Part shown: in pieces, positions 9,164 to 17,226 of the stretch
Layout of the letters: each line of letters starts with the position of its first letter
How positions within the stretch are numbered: the first letter of the stretch is position 1
NCBI RefSeq assembly: GCF_011492945.1
Contig: NZ_CP045119.1
Span: 1,364,001-1,428,000, forward strand
DNA: 64,000 bases
DNA from: Rubrobacter tropicus
GTDB taxonomy: Bacteria > Actinomycetota > Rubrobacteria > Rubrobacterales > Rubrobacteraceae
Direction: 5' to 3'
Position numbers and translations under genes: made by a program
Notes under the pieces: model-generated
What the model was told of the DNA's origin: nothing
The model's input: only the letters and a program-made list of their open reading frames with translations
Database searches by the model: none

Positions 9164-9613
9164 ATGCAGGTGATACTGACCCAGGACGTGGACAAGATAG
9201 GCCAGAGGGGCGATATCGTGGACGTTAGCCGCGGCTACGTCCGCAACTTCCTGGTCCCCCGCAACCTCGCCGAGGTCGCGACGCCGGGCAAGATGGAAGA
9301 GGCCCGCCGCGAGATGGCCGAGAGCGAGGAGCGGGACCGCCGCCTCGCCGAGCGCGCCGAGGAGATCGCCGCGACCCTGAACAAGAGCGTGATCACCATC
9401 GAGGCCCGCACCGGCGAGGACGAGCGCCTCTTCGGCTCCGTCACCGCCGCGAACGTCGCCGACGCCGTCGAGAAGGCCCGCGGAGTCCGGATCGACCGGC
9501 GCAGGGTCCGCATGGACGAGCCCATAAAGTCCCTCGGCACCCACCAGGTCCCGATCCAGGTCCACGGCGACGTCGAAGCCAGCGTCAAGGTCATCGTCGT
9601 CCCCAAACTGTAG
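9164..9613 (+). CDS. rplI: 50S ribosomal protein L9
   Basis: 149 residues. The N-terminal domain MQVILTQDVDKIGQRGDIVDV and the motif GYVRNFLVPRNLA are diagnostic of L9, followed by the long connecting helix and the C-terminal rRNA-binding domain ending GDVEASVKVIVV. L9 binds 23S rRNA at the base of the L1 stalk and helps maintain reading frame. The gene starts 6 nt after rpsR and ends the operon; a hairpin repeat and an intrinsic terminator follow. Confidence 0.96.
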   Translation: MQVILTQDVDKIGQRGDIVDVSRGYVRNFLVPRNLAEVATPGKMEEARREMAESEERDRRLAERAEEIAATLNKSVITIEARTGEDERLFGSVTAANVADAVEKARGVRIDRRRVRMDEPIKSLGTHQVPIQVHGDVEASVKVIVVPKL

Positions 9614-9616
9614 CCG

Positions 9617-9682
9617 GCGGTTCGTGCAGCGAACCGCGCTTTCAGCTTTCGGCCGTCAGCTTTTTTTGTTCTGCTGACGGCC
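9617..9682 (+). repeat. Post-stop modular repeat, copy G (two hairpins)
   Basis: A mini-hairpin GCGGTTCG/CGAACCGC (9617-9637) is followed by the linker CTTTCAGC, then a perfect 10-bp inverted repeat GGCCGTCAGC (9651-9660) and GCTGACGGCC (9673-9682) with seven Ts in its loop. It begins four bases after the rplI stop. The TTTCAGC and GTCAGC words are the building blocks of the family described at 21790-22140. Confidence 0.65.
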
Positions 9683-9777
9683 CGGCCTCTTGCCGGAACG
9701 CTTGTCCTCCCGGGATACCTCGGGAGGGGTGGGTGTAGTTGAGGTGTAGGTTTATGTATGACCTGGACCAGAAGGTG

Positions 9778-9806
9778 AAGGCCCCCGTCTTGTAACGGGG
9801 GCCTTT
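9778..9806 (+). terminator. Intrinsic terminator between rplI and dnaB
   Basis: An 11-bp perfect stem AAGGCCCCCGT / ACGGGGGCCTT with a six-base loop CTTGTA (9778-9805), followed by a short T/G tract. It separates the ribosomal operon from dnaB, whose translation start lies only 23 nt later, so dnaB must have its own transcription start or depend on readthrough. Confidence 0.75.
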
Positions 9807-9828
9807 GTGTTGCATATTTGGGAGTCCT

Positions 9829-12800
9829 ATGGAGCGTCGGGGGAGGATGCGGAGCGTAGAGACGGGGGCCGACGCGGCCCGCGTGCCGCCGCATGACCTG
9901 GATGCCGAGCGGGCGGTAATAGGGGCTTTGCTCGTCTCGGAGACCGCTGTGGCCGCTGTGGCGGAGCAGCTCACGGCCGAGGAGTTTTACTCGGAGACGC
10001 ACCGGATCATCTACGGGGCTATGATGCGGCTCTACTCGCGCGGGGACCGCATAGACCAGATCACGCTCACGAACGAACTCAACTCCATAAACGAGTTCGA
10101 CCGCGTCGGCGGCCGGGCCTACGTCTTCCAGCTCGTCGAGAGCGTCCCGACGGCCTCCAACGCCGCCCGCTACGCCGAGATAGTTCGCGGCAAGGCGCTC
10201 TTGCGCTCCGTCATAGACGTCGGCAGCCGCATAACGGAGGACGCCTTCCGCGAACCCGAGGACGTAACGGAGGCGTTGGACTCAGCCGAGCAGCTCATCT
10301 ACGGCGTCTCGAACAGGACGCTAAAGCAGCACCTGGCCCCGGTCTCGGAGCTCGCGCCCGGGGCTCTGGAGATGATCCAACGCCTCTACGAACAGGAGGG
10401 CGAGGTAACCGGCGTCGAGGCCGGATTCGAGGACCTCGACCGGCTCACGACCGGCTTCCACAAGAGCGACCTGGTCGTCCTCGCCGCCAGGCCGGCCATG
10501 GGGAAATGCCTGAGCGCCGACGCCGAGATCGTGCTCGCCGACGGCAGCGTCAGGACCATCGAGGAGATCTTCCACCAGCGGAAAGCGCGACTGATGACGC
10601 TCGGGAACGGTCACAAGCTTTCCTGGACCAGCCCGAGCGAGTTCATAGACGACGGGGTGAAGCCCGTCTTCCGGGTGACGACGCGCCTCGGGCGTGAGAT
10701 CAAGACGACGCTCACCCACCCGTTCCTTACGATGGGCGGATGGCGAAAGCTCGGGGAGCTTTCGGTGGGCGACCACGTCGCCGTCCCGCGCCGGATGCCG
10801 GTCTTCGGAGACAAACCGCTCGGTACCCACCGCGTCAAACTCCTCGCCTACATGCTCGGCGACGGCAACATGACCGGACGCACGCCCCGCTTCACCAACG
10901 CCAACCCGACCGTGCGCAAGGACTTCGCGGATGCCATCGGCGAGTTCGGTGGTCTGTACTTTCGGGCCGAGACCTCCGACGGCACGCGGACGCCGACGCT
11001 TTGCGTCTGCTCCGACCGCGTGGTCGTTCGACGGCACCGGGAGGAATTTGCCAGGACGTTGCGGGCTGCGGCGCTGCAGTCCGGCCGTCCCGCCAGCGAG
11101 CTCGCCGGCCTGGTGGGGGTCAGCCCGGCATCGGTAACCAACTGGACCCTGGGCAAGACCGTTCCGAACGAAGCCACCGCGCTCAGGCTCCGCGGGGCGC
11201 TCTCCGAAATTTCCGTGGCCCTTGAAGTCTCCGGCCTGGACCGGGCGCGTACCAACGCCCCGAACGCGCTGCGGCGCTGGCTAGACGGGCTCGGACTGTG
11301 GGGATGCGGGGCGAAAGACAAATTCGTTCCTGACCTCGTTTTCCGGACCCCGCGCGAAGAGCTGGCCTTGTTCTTGAACCGCCTCTTCGCGACCGACGGG
11401 TGGGCCACGGTACTGGCTTCCGGACAGACCCAGCTAGGTTACTGCTCAGTGAGCGATAAGCTCGCCCGGCAGGTCCAACACTTGCTGCTGAGGTTCGGTG
11501 TGATCTCCTCGCTACGAGAGAAATCCGTGAAGTACGGAGGCGCACGTCGCCCGGCTTACCAGCTGGACATCACCGGCGCGGACTCGATCCGTGCCTTCAT
11601 CCAGGAGATCGGCATCTTTGGCAAAGAAGAAGCCGTGGTGCGTGTCTCTGAAGCCCTGGAAAACAAACGCCGCCACGCCAACCGGGATCTGGTACCGCGC
11701 GAAGTATGGAAGCTCATCGACGAGGCCAGGGAAGGTGAGTCGTGGTCCTCATTGGCCCGGCGGGTGGGCCACGGTCCGGGGCACAATCTCCACGTCGGCA
11801 CGCGGTCCCTCTCAAGAGAGAGGCTGGCCCTGTTCGCCGAAGCGCTGGACGATGAAGGCCTGCGAGATCTCGCCGGTAGCGACGTGTACTGGGACCGCAT
11901 CGTCAGCATAGAGCCGCTCGGCCTCGAGCAGGTGTACGACCTTACAGTCCCCGATACCCACAACTTCGTCGCCAACGACGTCTGCGTCCACAACACCGCG
12001 CTTGCTTTGAACGCTATATGGCACGCTGCTGGCGAGAAAAAGATGCCGGTTGCGATCTTCTCTCTGGAGATGAGCAAGGAGCAACTCGTGCAGCGCCTCA
12101 TCTCACAGACGACCCGCATACCGGCCCAGGCTTTGAGGAGCGGCAACGTCAAGGCCGAGGACTGGCCGAAGCTCCTCAGGGGCGTGGCGCAGGTCAGCGA
12201 GGCTCCCATTTGGATCGACGATACAGCGGGTGTTACGTTGATGGAGATGCGCGCGAAGGTGAGGCGCCTCGCGAGCCAGCTCGGCGCCACCGGTGGGCCG
12301 CCGCTCTCGCTCGTCGTCGTGGACTATTTGCAGCTCATGATCGGGCAGGGCAGCCGCAACGACAACCGTCAGCAAGAGATCGCCGAGATCTCCCGCGGTT
12401 TGAAGGTCCTCGCCCGCGACCTCGACGTCCCCGTCCTCGCCATCGCCCAGCTCTCCCGCGCCGTCGAATCCCGCCACGACAAACGTCCCATGCTCTCGGA
12501 CCTCAGGGATTGTGTGACCGGGGATACGCTGGTGTTGCTCGCGGACGGCCGTCGCGTGCCCGTGCGAGAGTTGGTTGGAGCGACGCCGCGCGTGCTGGCG
12601 ATGTCGCCCGGAGGGAAGATCGTGGAGTCCGAGGCCGACCGCGTGTGGTCGGTGGGACGGCGTCCGGTCTTTACGGTGAGGCTCGCCAGCGGACGCGAGG
12701 TTAGGGCCACGGCCAGGCACCGGCTTTTCGGCGCTGACGGTTGGATACGTGTGGGAGAGCTGCGTCCTGGCGACAGGCTCGCGCTGGCTCGTGGCGTACC

Positions 12801-13968
12801 GGAGCCGGAGGCCGCGGGAAGATGGTCCGAGGCACGCCTGGCGTTGCTGGGGCACCTGATCGGGGACGGCAGCTACTTGAGCGGCCAGCCGTTACGCTAC
12901 TGCACCGCCTCGGAGGAGAACAGCCGCCTCGTCGCGAAGTCGGCCATAGAAGAGTTCGGCGTTCGGGTGAACCGCCACGCGGGAAGGGACAACTGGCACC
13001 AACTCGTCTTGAGCGGCAACGGCAACCGCTGGCATCCCGCGGGTGTGAACCGTTGGCTGCGCGAACTTGGCATCTTCGGCCAGAGGTCCCACGAGAAACG
13101 CATCCCCGAACCCGTCTTCGGGCTCGGCAACGAGTCCATCGTTGTCCTGCTCAGGCATTTGTGGGCTACCGATGGGACGATCTTTGCTCGCAAACCGGGG
13201 ACGCACGGTTCCTCCACGATCTGCTTCTCCACCAACAGCAGGGGCCTCGCGGACGACGTTGCCGCCCTGCTTCTGCGCATCGGCATCGTGGCCCGGCTTC
13301 GTGAGGTCGACCAGGGCGGACACCGCCCGATGTTCACGGTCTCCGTCTCCGGTACTCGCGACCAGAGACTCTTCCTCGATCAGGTGGGAGCCTTCGGTCC
13401 CCGTCGCGAGGGGGCTGAGAAGCTCGCGCGACTCCTTGCATCCCGTCGCGATGGAACCAACGTGGATACACTGCCCGCCGAGTTCTTCGCAAAGGTGAAG
13501 GCGAGCATGGCAGCCCGTGGTGTCTCCCACCGCGCCATGTCGCTGGCGAGAGGCACGTCCTACGGCGGCTCGTCGCGGTTCCGGTTCGCACCATCTCGCA
13601 CACTGATGGCCGAATACGCCAGCCTGCTCGAAGACGAAACGCTGCTCGCCGACGCGGAGAGCGATCTCTTCTGGGACCGGGTGGTAGAAGTGGTGCCTTC
13701 GGGAGAGGAAGAGGTCTTCGACCTAACCGTTCCAGGACCGGCTTCCTGGCTCGCCGACGGCATCGTCAGCCATAATTCGGGCGCCATCGAGCAGGACGCG
13801 GACATGGTAATGTTCTTGTATCGAGACGAATACTACAATCCCGAATCGGACGACAAGGGCATAGCGGAGGTCATCGTTGGCAAGCACCGCAACGGGCCTA
13901 CGGGCAAGGTGCAGCTCGCGTGGCTGGAGCAGTACACCAAGTTCGCCTCACTGGCCCGCCGCGGCTAG
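9829..13968 (+). CDS. dnaB: Replicative DNA helicase DnaB with two in-frame inteins
   Basis: DnaB is the hexameric 5'-3' helicase that unwinds DNA at the replication fork. From ATG 9829 (GGGAG four bases upstream; ATG 9847 is an alternative) the precursor has 1379 codons. Removing two inteins of 496 and 422 residues leaves 461 residues, a normal DnaB length. The N-terminal domain begins LDAERAVIGALL. Walker A, ARPAMGK-T, is split by intein 1 between K and T. Walker B is visible as LSLVVVDYLQLM. Motif H4 is split by intein 2 between DLRD and SGAIEQDADMV. The extein ends VGKHRNGPTGKVQLAWL. Both inteins must be spliced out for ATPase activity. The gene is preceded by a terminator and followed convergently by fabI. 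Confidence 0.97.
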   Translation: MERRGRMRSVETGADAARVPPHDLDAERAVIGALLVSETAVAAVAEQLTAEEFYSETHRIIYGAMMRLYSRGDRIDQITLTNELNSINEFDRVGGRAYVFQLVESVPTASNAARYAEIVRGKALLRSVIDVGSRITEDAFREPEDVTEALDSAEQLIYGVSNRTLKQHLAPVSELAPGALEMIQRLYEQEGEVTGVEAGFEDLDRLTTGFHKSDLVVLAARPAMGKCLSADAEIVLADGSVRTIEEIFHQRKARLMTLGNGHKLSWTSPSEFIDDGVKPVFRVTTRLGREIKTTLTHPFLTMGGWRKLGELSVGDHVAVPRRMPVFGDKPLGTHRVKLLAYMLGDGNMTGRTPRFTNANPTVRKDFADAIGEFGGLYFRAETSDGTRTPTLCVCSDRVVVRRHREEFARTLRAAALQSGRPASELAGLVGVSPASVTNWTLGKTVPNEATALRLRGALSEISVALEVSGLDRARTNAPNALRRWLDGLGLWGCGAKDKFVPDLVFRTPREELALFLNRLFATDGWATVLASGQTQLGYCSVSDKLARQVQHLLLRFGVISSLREKSVKYGGARRPAYQLDITGADSIRAFIQEIGIFGKEEAVVRVSEALENKRRHANRDLVPREVWKLIDEAREGESWSSLARRVGHGPGHNLHVGTRSLSRERLALFAEALDDEGLRDLAGSDVYWDRIVSIEPLGLEQVYDLTVPDTHNFVANDVCVHNTALALNAIWHAAGEKKMPVAIFSLEMSKEQLVQRLISQTTRIPAQALRSGNVKAEDWPKLLRGVAQVSEAPIWIDDTAGVTLMEMRAKVRRLASQLGATGGPPLSLVVVDYLQLMIGQGSRNDNRQQEIAEISRGLKVLARDLDVPVLAIAQLSRAVESRHDKRPMLSDLRDCVTGDTLVLLADGRRVPVRELVGATPRVLAMSPGGKIVESEADRVWSVGRRPVFTVRLASGREVRATARHRLFGADGWIRVGELRPGDRLALARGVPEPEAAGRWSEARLALLGHLIGDGSYLSGQPLRYCTASEENSRLVAKSAIEEFGVRVNRHAGRDNWHQLVLSGNGNRWHPAGVNRWLRELGIFGQRSHEKRIPEPVFGLGNESIVVLLRHLWATDGTIFARKPGTHGSSTICFSTNSRGLADDVAALLLRIGIVARLREVDQGGHRPMFTVSVSGTRDQRLFLDQVGAFGPRREGAEKLARLLASRRDGTNVDTLPAEFFAKVKASMAARGVSHRAMSLARGTSYGGSSRFRFAPSRTLMAEYASLLEDETLLADAESDLFWDRVVEVVPSGEEEVFDLTVPGPASWLADGIVSHNSGAIEQDADMVMFLYRDEYYNPESDDKGIAEVIVGKHRNGPTGKVQLAWLEQYTKFASLARRG
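10507..11994 (+). mobile_element. Intein 1 in DnaB (P-loop site), LAGLIDADG homing endonuclease
   Basis: 496 residues from Cys (TGC 10507) to Asn (AAC 11992-11994), followed by Thr of the extein. Block A CLSADAEIVLADGSVRTIEE, a block B with TLTH, and the C-terminal VYDLTVPDTHNFVA...VCVHN with penultimate His are all intact, so self-splicing should be possible. Two LAGLIDADG-like motifs (LLAYMLGDGN and FLNRLFATDG) mark a homing endonuclease. Between them lies a helix-turn-helix-like segment (SELAGLVGVSPASVTNW) that could contact DNA. A second such segment (WSSLARRVGHG) precedes the C-terminal splicing block. Confidence 0.92.
12511..13776 (+). mobile_element. Intein 2 in DnaB (motif H4 site), LAGLIDADG homing endonuclease
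   Basis: 422 residues from Cys (TGT 12511) to Asn (AAT 13774-13776), followed by Ser of the extein. Block A is CVTGDTLVLLADGRRVPVRE, block B holds TARH, and the C-terminus VFDLTVPGPASWLADGIVSHN keeps the penultimate His. LLGHLIGDGS and LLRHLWATDG are the LAGLIDADG motifs. Sequence identity with intein 1 is low apart from these blocks, so the two probably arrived independently rather than by local duplication. It lies in the second classical DnaB insertion site. Confidence 0.92.
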
Positions 13969-14020
13969 CGGCGTCCATGCTCCGCGGCTCCGTCCAGCCA
14001 CCGGCCAGAGCGTCCTTGGC

Positions 14021-14056
14021 CGCTGACAAGCTGAAGCGCTGACCGGCTGACAAGCT
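14021..14056 (+). repeat. Post-stop repeat, copy A (GCTGACAAGCT direct repeat)
   Basis: GCTGACAAGCT occurs at 14022-14032 and 14046-14056, with GCGCTGACC between. It lies between the convergent dnaB and fabI genes; its right end supplies the fabI stop codon (CTA, 14055-14057). The rest of the 86-bp dnaB-fabI gap shows nothing else. Confidence 0.5.
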
Positions 14057-14834
14057 ACCTGATCTTCGTCCCCATGGCGTGGTACCCACCATCGACGTGA
14101 ATGAGCTCCCCGGTGGTCGCGGGCCACCAGTCGGAGAGGAGGCTCACCACCGCCCGCCCGACCGGCTCGGGGTTCGTCGTCTCCCATCCCAGGGGCGCCT
14201 GCCTGCCCCACTCGCCCTCTATCTCCTCGAAGCCGCTGATGCCCTTGGCGGCCAGGGTTTTTACTGGGCCTGCCGAGACCAGGTTCACCCTGATGCCCTT
14301 CTCGCCAAGATCGCGGGCGAGGTAGCGGGAGGTAGACTCCAGGGCCGCCTTTGCCACGCCCATCCAGTCGTAGGAGGGCCAGGCCACGCGGGCGTCGAAG
14401 TCGAGGCCGACGACGGAGGCCCCTGGTTTCATCAGGTCCGAGAGGCCGACGGTAAGAGCCTTCAACGAATAGGCCGACGTCTGGACGGCCGTCGCGACCG
14501 AGGGCCACTCGGCCGTGAGGAAGTTGCCGCCGAGGGCGTCCTCGGGGGCGAAGGCGATGGCGTGGACGACGCCGTGGACCTGCCCCCAGCGTTCTTTCAG
14601 GTCGGCGGCGACGGCCTCGATGTCCTCGGGCTTGTTGACGTCCAGCTCAAGAATGGGGGGCTGGGGATCCAGCTTTCTCGCTGTCCTTTCGGTGAGGCTG
14701 CGGGCGCGGCCGAAGCTGCTCAGAACCACCTCCGCGCCCTGTTCGGCCGCCAGCCGCGCCGCTGAGTAGGCTATGGACCGGCGGTCCAGGACACCCGTAA
14801 CCAGCACCTTCTTGCCTTCTAGCAGTCCAGACAT
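14055..14834 (-). CDS. fabI: Enoyl-[acyl-carrier-protein] reductase (NADH), InhA-like
   Basis: 259 residues from ATG 14834, preceded by GGGAGG. The enzyme carries out the last reduction of each fatty-acid elongation cycle in the cytoplasm. The Rossmann start LLEGKKVLVTGVLDRRSIAY and FabI-type motif SYDWMGVAKAALES with Tyr155 and Lys162 (Y-x6-K) are visible. The GLDFDARVAWPSYDWM region and VSAGPVKTLA closely follow mycobacterial InhA, which supports an actinobacterial origin. An upstream in-frame start is possible but lacks a ribosome site. The gene is convergent with dnaB and followed upstream by a MITE-like repeat. Confidence 0.93.
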   Translation of the reverse strand: MSGLLEGKKVLVTGVLDRRSIAYSAARLAAEQGAEVVLSSFGRARSLTERTARKLDPQPPILELDVNKPEDIEAVAADLKERWGQVHGVVHAIAFAPEDALGGNFLTAEWPSVATAVQTSAYSLKALTVGLSDLMKPGASVVGLDFDARVAWPSYDWMGVAKAALESTSRYLARDLGEKGIRVNLVSAGPVKTLAAKGISGFEEIEGEWGRQAPLGWETTNPEPVGRAVVSLLSDWWPATTGELIHVDGGYHAMGTKIR

Positions 14835-14900
14835 CTCGCCTCCCGGGGCTTCGTCCCTCACAAAGTCCGGCACAGTCTACGGAAAGAGCAAAGAGCTTTC

Positions 14901-15059
14901 AGCGGTCAGCTATCAGCCAGTCGTCTCGATCCGTCACGCCGCCCGTTGCCCGAACCGTCGGATATGGCGCCGCCCGGTGGGGACCTGGGCGGCAAGAAGC
15001 TGACAGCTGATAGCGAGGGGCTGCAAAGCAGGCCCGACGCGTGCTGATAGCTGACCGCT
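14901..15059 (+). repeat. MITE-like element, copy B, with 17-bp perfect terminal inverted repeats
   Basis: AGCGGTCAGCTATCAGC (14901-14917) and its exact reverse complement (15043-15059) bound a 159-bp element. The interior 14918-14998 is the conserved core: RTCGTC at its left end, CGTCACG at offset 14, CCCGGT at offset 55 and GGCAA at offset 73. These blocks sit at the same offsets (within one base) in copies C and D. The right arm contains GCGAGGGGCTGCAAAGCAGG. The element ends exactly where the sulfatase stop codon (CTA, 15060-15062) begins. No reading frame is evident inside. Confidence 0.8.
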
Positions 15060-17012
15060 CTACTCGGTCGTCTCCTCCTGCGGGCGTTGCTGCTCGTAGG
15101 AGTCCGTGACGCGGGCCTCCCAGGCCAGCAGGTCGTCCCGGAGGTCCTCTATCTTCTTGTCGCCCTGCTCTTCGATCAGGTTTTTCTTCTCTTCGGGATC
15201 TTCCGAGAGGTCGTAGTACTCCTCGCCGCGGTTGCCGTAGGAGTAGATGTACTTCTTATCCCCGTCGATGCTCGCCAGGCAGGTGCGCTCGTGGTAGCAA
15301 CTCGCCACGAGCCTTCGGTCCTCCGGCGGAGAGAGAAGCGAGAAGCCGGGGTAGTCGCCGCCTTCCACCCTGTACCCGAGCATGTCGGCGACCGTCGGCA
15401 GGACGTCGAGTTCGTTGACGTTCTCCTCGACGCGTCGCGGTTCGGGGTTCTTGGGATCGTGGACGAGGAGGGGGATGTGGAGGCCTTCCTGGTAGATCGT
15501 GTTGTCGTGCTGCTTGAGGCCGTGTTCGCCGAAACCCTCGCCGTGGTCGCCCAGGATCACGAATATGGTGTCCTCGTAGAGCCCGAGGTCCTTGTACTGG
15601 TCGAAGAGCTTCTCCAGAAAGAAGTCCTGGTAACGGACGGTGTTCAGGTACCTGTTCAACTCCGGGTCTGACGAGTACTTCTTCGTGCCGTAGCGCTGCG
15701 GGACCACGTAGTTGTGGTGGGGGGTGACCGTCAGGTACGTGGTCATGAACGGGCCGTCGTCGGCGTTCTCTTCGAGCCAGGCGCGGCTGGGCTTCAGCAT
15801 GATCTCGTCCTCGAACCCGAAGTAGTTGACGCGCTGGTAACCCGTCTTGCTCATGTCCTCTATCGCCTGGAAGTGCCCGTACCCGAAGTTGTCCACGAGC
15901 TGGGGCCTGCGCTCGAAGGTCTCGGTGGCCGACTGGAAGAAGGCGCTGTTGTAGCCCTGCTCTTCCAGGAGCTCCGGCAAACACCGGGCCGGGATGATGC
16001 CAGGCTCGGACTCCGTCTTCTGGGTGTCGAGGGGCGGAGGCACCCCGCAGGCGGTCGCCACCAGCGCCTTTGAGGTGTGCGGGACCACGGCGTGGGCCCG
16101 CTCCGCCATCAGGCTCTCTTCGGAGAGTTCGTCCAGGAACGGCGTCGTGTCGATCTCGTCGTTGTACGCGGTCGTCGATTCCGCGCGCGTCGACTCGAGG
16201 AAGACCAACACCACGTTTCGTTTCTCGGTCTCGGGCGTGGGGGAGAGGCTCGTGTCCGTCGGGAGGGATTCCGGGGAGACGTTCGCCTCGACCTCCGTCG
16301 TGGCGACCTCGTTGACCACCATGTTCGCCAACGGGTCCCTGGCGAAGGCGTTGCCCGCGTTGGTCACGCTCGGCACTACCGAAAGGGAGAAGAGCAGGAC
16401 GGCGGCCAGGCCGACGGTGAGCGGGGCCCGGCCCGGGCTCCCCGGGGCGTCCGGCTGGGGATCCCAGGTGCCGGTAAACAGGCGGGTCAGCAGGGCCGGG
16501 CCCGCGAGGGTGTAGAAGAGGATGACGGAGACCAGGGCCCAGTGCAGGGTCGTCGTCTCCGAGCCGATGGCGCCCTGGATCTCCCCGATCGAGGAGATCG
16601 AGACGAGCACGAAGCTCAGGTCCAGCGTCGAGCCCGTGGTCGTGTAGAAGAAGTGGGCGCTGGTGGTCAGGATCACGACCACCACGACGGCGAGGTGAAA
16701 CAGGATCAGGACCGCGCGCCTGGGCCAGCCGCCCCTCACGACGGCGAAGACGCCGATCCAGAGCGCCGCGAACCCGAGGTTGAAGAGGAGGTCGGAACGG
16801 ACCTGATCCAGAAAACCGAGAAAGCCGGGCGGGTCCGGACGGGTGACTATGCGGACCACTTTGAGCACGAGGTTGTAGACGACCAGGGGCACGAGTAAGC
16901 TCGCGAGGTAGATCCAATCCCCACGCGTCAACAACCTGTCGAGGCGCTTCACGACGCCCGCCCTGCCTTCGTTTGCCGCCTCAAATGCGGCAGAGTTTAA
17001 CAAAATTTTCAC
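15060..17012 (-). CDS. LtaS-like membrane sulfatase / phosphoglycerol transferase family protein
   Basis: 650 residues. About five membrane helices fill residues 35-240, followed by an extracytoplasmic sulfatase-fold domain. The metal site is visible as NVVLVFLESTRAEST (nucleophile Thr or Ser region) and later VILGDHGEGFGEHG (Asp-His pair). The architecture matches lipoteichoic-acid synthase and related polymer-modifying enzymes, which transfer phosphoglycerol or phosphoethanolamine, or hydrolyse sulfate esters. The substrate is not known. GTG 17012 is given as start; GTG 16952 (VKRLDRLLTRGDW) is an alternative because TTAAACT between the two could be a -10 box. The acs gene diverges from it. 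Confidence 0.8.
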   Translation of the reverse strand: MKILLNSAAFEAANEGRAGVVKRLDRLLTRGDWIYLASLLVPLVVYNLVLKVVRIVTRPDPPGFLGFLDQVRSDLLFNLGFAALWIGVFAVVRGGWPRRAVLILFHLAVVVVVILTTSAHFFYTTTGSTLDLSFVLVSISSIGEIQGAIGSETTTLHWALVSVILFYTLAGPALLTRLFTGTWDPQPDAPGSPGRAPLTVGLAAVLLFSLSVVPSVTNAGNAFARDPLANMVVNEVATTEVEANVSPESLPTDTSLSPTPETEKRNVVLVFLESTRAESTTAYNDEIDTTPFLDELSEESLMAERAHAVVPHTSKALVATACGVPPPLDTQKTESEPGIIPARCLPELLEEQGYNSAFFQSATETFERRPQLVDNFGYGHFQAIEDMSKTGYQRVNYFGFEDEIMLKPSRAWLEENADDGPFMTTYLTVTPHHNYVVPQRYGTKKYSSDPELNRYLNTVRYQDFFLEKLFDQYKDLGLYEDTIFVILGDHGEGFGEHGLKQHDNTIYQEGLHIPLLVHDPKNPEPRRVEENVNELDVLPTVADMLGYRVEGGDYPGFSLLSPPEDRRLVASCYHERTCLASIDGDKKYIYSYGNRGEEYYDLSEDPEEKKNLIEEQGDKKIEDLRDDLLAWEARVTDSYEQQRPQEETTE

Positions 17013-17071
17013 ACGAACCCGCCCTCGCAGACCACGCCGCAGGCCCGAATCCTCTCAAGAAACCTCCATGA

Positions 17072-17100
17072 TTGACCGGCGGCGTAACGGGTAATATTGT
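17072..17100 (+). promoter_or_regulatory. Promoter of the acetyl-CoA synthetase gene
   Basis: TTGACC (17072-17077), a 17-bp spacer and TATTGT (17095-17100) give a near-consensus promoter reading towards acs, with a leader of about 120 nt. An overlapping -10 choice is TAATAT at 17092. The rest of the 214-bp space between the divergent genes holds no gene. Confidence 0.65.
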
Positions 17101-17226
17101 ACGGGCAGTTTGGGTGACTTGGAAAGGGAGCCCGTGCAAAAGGCGAGCAGGTAGCGGTTCGGGTCCCAGCGGGGCCTACCGCGTCCGTGAACAGGCCTGC
17201 CGCATGACACGAGGAAAGGGAGAGTG

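Noticed and set aside
9805-9829. Earlier TTG start for dnaB at 9805
   Set aside because: It lies inside the terminator stem and adds residues CCIFGSP without family support; ATG 9829 has a ribosome site.
10507-13776. Two inteins as one duplication
   Set aside because: Outside the splice and LAGLIDADG blocks the sequences differ in length and content, so a recent duplication is not supported.
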